The translations under genes and the position numbers were made by a program. This document shows, piece by piece, positions 52,905-54,306 of a stretch of 54,306 bases of DNA (position 1 is the first letter of the stretch; every line of letters starts with the position of its first letter). The stretch is from NCBI GenBank assembly GCA_003134815.1, contig PLCO01000062.1, forward strand, positions 1-54,306, written 5' to 3'. The stretch comes from Acidobacteriaceae bacterium (GTDB taxonomy: Bacteria > Acidobacteriota > Terriglobia > Terriglobales > Acidobacteriaceae). Under the pieces are notes generated by a model that did not search any database, was not told the DNA's origin, and saw only the letters and a program-made list of their open reading frames with translations.

Positions 52905-53969
52905 ATGCGCGCGTGGATTTTGATTGCTGTTTGTCTCGTTGGTGCGCTGGCGAATCTCGCGCAGGATGCGCCCTCCCCGCAGCCGGGCAAGATGAAGGAC
53001 CCAGGCGCAATCCTCGCGGCCGCGGCGCCGTTTTACGACTTTTCCGACCCCACGCTGAAGCCGTGGCACCTCAAAGCCACCTATCAGCTCTACGACGACA
53101 AAGGCAATCCTTCCGAGCAAGGAACCTTTGAGTATTGGTGGGCCTCGCCGAAGGTCTACCGAGCCACTTGGTCGCGGCCCGGAGCCACACACTCGGATTG
53201 GCACACCGCAGACGGGAAACACGCCTACCAAGCAACAGGCGACGGGCTCAATTACTTTGAGAACAAATTGAATACGGCTCTCATATCGCCACTGCCGGAT
53301 GCCAGTGATCTCGACCCGGCAAAGAACCGACTCGATAAGGAGGAATTGAAACTTAGCAACGTCAAATTGCCCTGCATCATGGTGATTCCTGTCATGCCGC
53401 AACATGGGCAAGTTCAGACCGTGCCACTCGGTCTCTTCCCGACTTATTGCTTCGACCCAAATTTGCCGGCGCTGCGCGCGAGTTACTCTTTCGGGACCGT
53501 AGCCATGGAATTCAACCACATCGTGAAAGTCCAGGGGCGATTGCTGGCCAAGGAGATTTTGCTTTTTGAAGGCGGGCGTAAGCTGCTTACTGCTGAGGTC
53601 GAAACCATCGAAGGGATTTCTGCATCCGATCCTGCGTTGACACCGGACCCCGCGGCAACCTACTTCCCTAAGCTCGAAAAAGTGGGGATTGGGGCCGGCA
53701 TCGCGGTTGGAATGCTCATGAAGAAGGTGGTACCCATATACCCCCAGGACGCGAAGGACGCGCACGCCGATGGTCGAGTCGTTCTGCAGGCGATCATCGG
53801 AACCGATGGCAGAATTCACGACCTCAGCGTCCAAGAAGCTCCGTGGCCCTCGCTGGCTGCTTCTGCTTTGTGGAGCGTGTCCCAGTGGCAGTACAAGCCA
53901 TATCTCTTGAATGGACAACCCGTAGAAGTCGAGACCACAGTCAATGTAATCTTCAAACTCGGCGGCTAA
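52905..53969 (+). CDS. Exported protein with a TonB C-terminal domain
   Basis: This protein of 354 residues has a signal peptide (about 1-20) and a middle domain with aromatic strands (FEYWWASPKVYRATWSRPG). The C-terminal TonB_C fold starts near 275: KKVVPIYPQDAKDAHADGRVVLQAIIGTDGRIHDLSV, then ASALWSVSQWQYKPYLLNGQPVEVETTVNV. There is no membrane anchor with ExbB/D contact residues, so it is not a classical TonB. Proteins with such tails are abundant in acidobacterial genomes. It ends before a terminator facing the glucokinase gene. Confidence 0.87.
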   Translation: MRAWILIAVCLVGALANLAQDAPSPQPGKMKDPGAILAAAAPFYDFSDPTLKPWHLKATYQLYDDKGNPSEQGTFEYWWASPKVYRATWSRPGATHSDWHTADGKHAYQATGDGLNYFENKLNTALISPLPDASDLDPAKNRLDKEELKLSNVKLPCIMVIPVMPQHGQVQTVPLGLFPTYCFDPNLPALRASYSFGTVAMEFNHIVKVQGRLLAKEILLFEGGRKLLTAEVETIEGISASDPALTPDPAATYFPKLEKVGIGAGIAVGMLMKKVVPIYPQDAKDAHADGRVVLQAIIGTDGRIHDLSVQEAPWPSLAASALWSVSQWQYKPYLLNGQPVEVETTVNVIFKLGG

Positions 53970-53976
53970 GAAAACG

Positions 53977-53998
53977 GGGCGCGGCTCGCGCCGCGCCC
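53977..53998 (-). terminator. Intrinsic terminator of the glucokinase gene
   Basis: GGGCGCGGC and GCCGCGCCC form a perfect 9-bp stem with a TCGC loop between convergent genes. On the minus strand it is followed by CGTTTTC, so it suits the leftward glucokinase gene; plus-strand use for the TonB-C gene is possible. Confidence 0.7.
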
Positions 53999-54038
53999 TC
54001 ATCGTGAATCTTATTTAATTGAAATCCAACAGTCGTTG

Positions 54039-54306
54039 CTAGAACTTCACGCTCGCCGCCCGCGACGAAATTCCGCTAAGCTCCGCCGCGCGAGCCTCGG
54101 CGTATGCCGCCGCGCCCATCAGCGCCGTACGGCTTTCAAGAATCACGCGCACCGGCATATTCACCAGCAACTGGCTCAGCCGCCCCTTGTCGGTGAACGC
54201 CTTCATGAAGGTTCCATCCTTCAGCTTCTCCAGAATGCGCGGCGCGATTCCTCCGCCAACATACAGGCCGCCCACCGACAGGACCTTCAGCGCCAGGTTG
54301 CCCGCC
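54039..54306 (-). CDS. glk: Glucokinase, 3' end only
   Basis: The last 88 codons of a glucokinase run off the right edge. They include GGLYVGGGIAPRILEKL, a conserved late segment of the Glk family ATPase fold, and NMPVRVILESRTALMGAAAY near the end. Glk phosphorylates glucose with ATP in the cytoplasm. The start lies outside the window. Confidence 0.87.
   Translation of the reverse strand, partial: AGNLALKVLSVGGLYVGGGIAPRILEKLKDGTFMKAFTDKGRLSQLLVNMPVRVILESRTALMGAAAYAEARAAELSGISSRAASVKF

Overview
The window looks like chromosomal DNA of an acidobacterium (Acidobacteriota, probably Terriglobia). This is an inference from high GC, from Crp/Fnr-type and zinc-ribbon proteins of a kind I associate with that phylum, from a mostly monocistronic accessory gene layout and from low-complexity intergenic arrays. 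No taxonomic marker gene was available to test it.

Region 1 (1-16.67 kb) is a genomic island. The first 43 bases are an exact copy of the 3' part of the intact tRNA-Pro(GGG) gene at 16591-16667, so a 16.6 kb block sits between tRNA-derived direct repeats. No integrase is visible inside. The block reads as one stress or low-energy survival module: a membrane histidine kinase and NtrC-type sigma-54 activator, three universal stress proteins, a P1B-type metal ATPase, a zinc-ribbon protein, a degenerate receiver protein, secreted proteins (BON, Q/P-rich, helical), a Crp/Fnr regulator, a SYLF protein and a radical SAM protein. Four strong GG-N10-GC (sigma-54) promoters carry paired upstream sites (TGTC-N10-GACA type), 21-22 bp apart and ending 83-91 bp before the -12 element; a fifth promoter is weaker. 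The island therefore appears to encode its own sigma-54 regulon.

Region 2 (16.7-40.4 kb) is ordinary chromosome with richer GC: L-2-hydroxyglutarate oxidase, a 1120-residue secreted caspase-Sel1 protein, a phosphohexomutase, a GH79-like glycosidase, TyrS, a zinc alcohol dehydrogenase, a B12-binding radical SAM protein of the HpnP/DUF4070 type, a pentaheme cytochrome c, an AlaC-like aminotransferase, a vanadium-type haloperoxidase/phosphatase lipoprotein coupled to an outer-membrane beta-barrel protein, and two large polytopic membrane proteins.

Region 3 (40.4-41.5 kb) has no plausible protein gene but contains 13 hairpins capped by GNRA tetraloops within 710 nt, followed by a strong UUCG-loop intrinsic terminator. 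It looks like a large structured non-coding RNA that I cannot assign to a known class.

Region 4 (41.5-54.3 kb) holds a rhodanese/TlpA thioredoxin pair, mannonate dehydratase, a KduD-like dehydrogenase, a VOC protein, a MoxR-type AAA+ ATPase with its VWA partner, several secreted proteins including a TonB-C protein, and the 3' end of a glucokinase gene. GH79, UxuA, KduD and glucokinase together suggest that this organism uses uronic-acid-containing polysaccharides.
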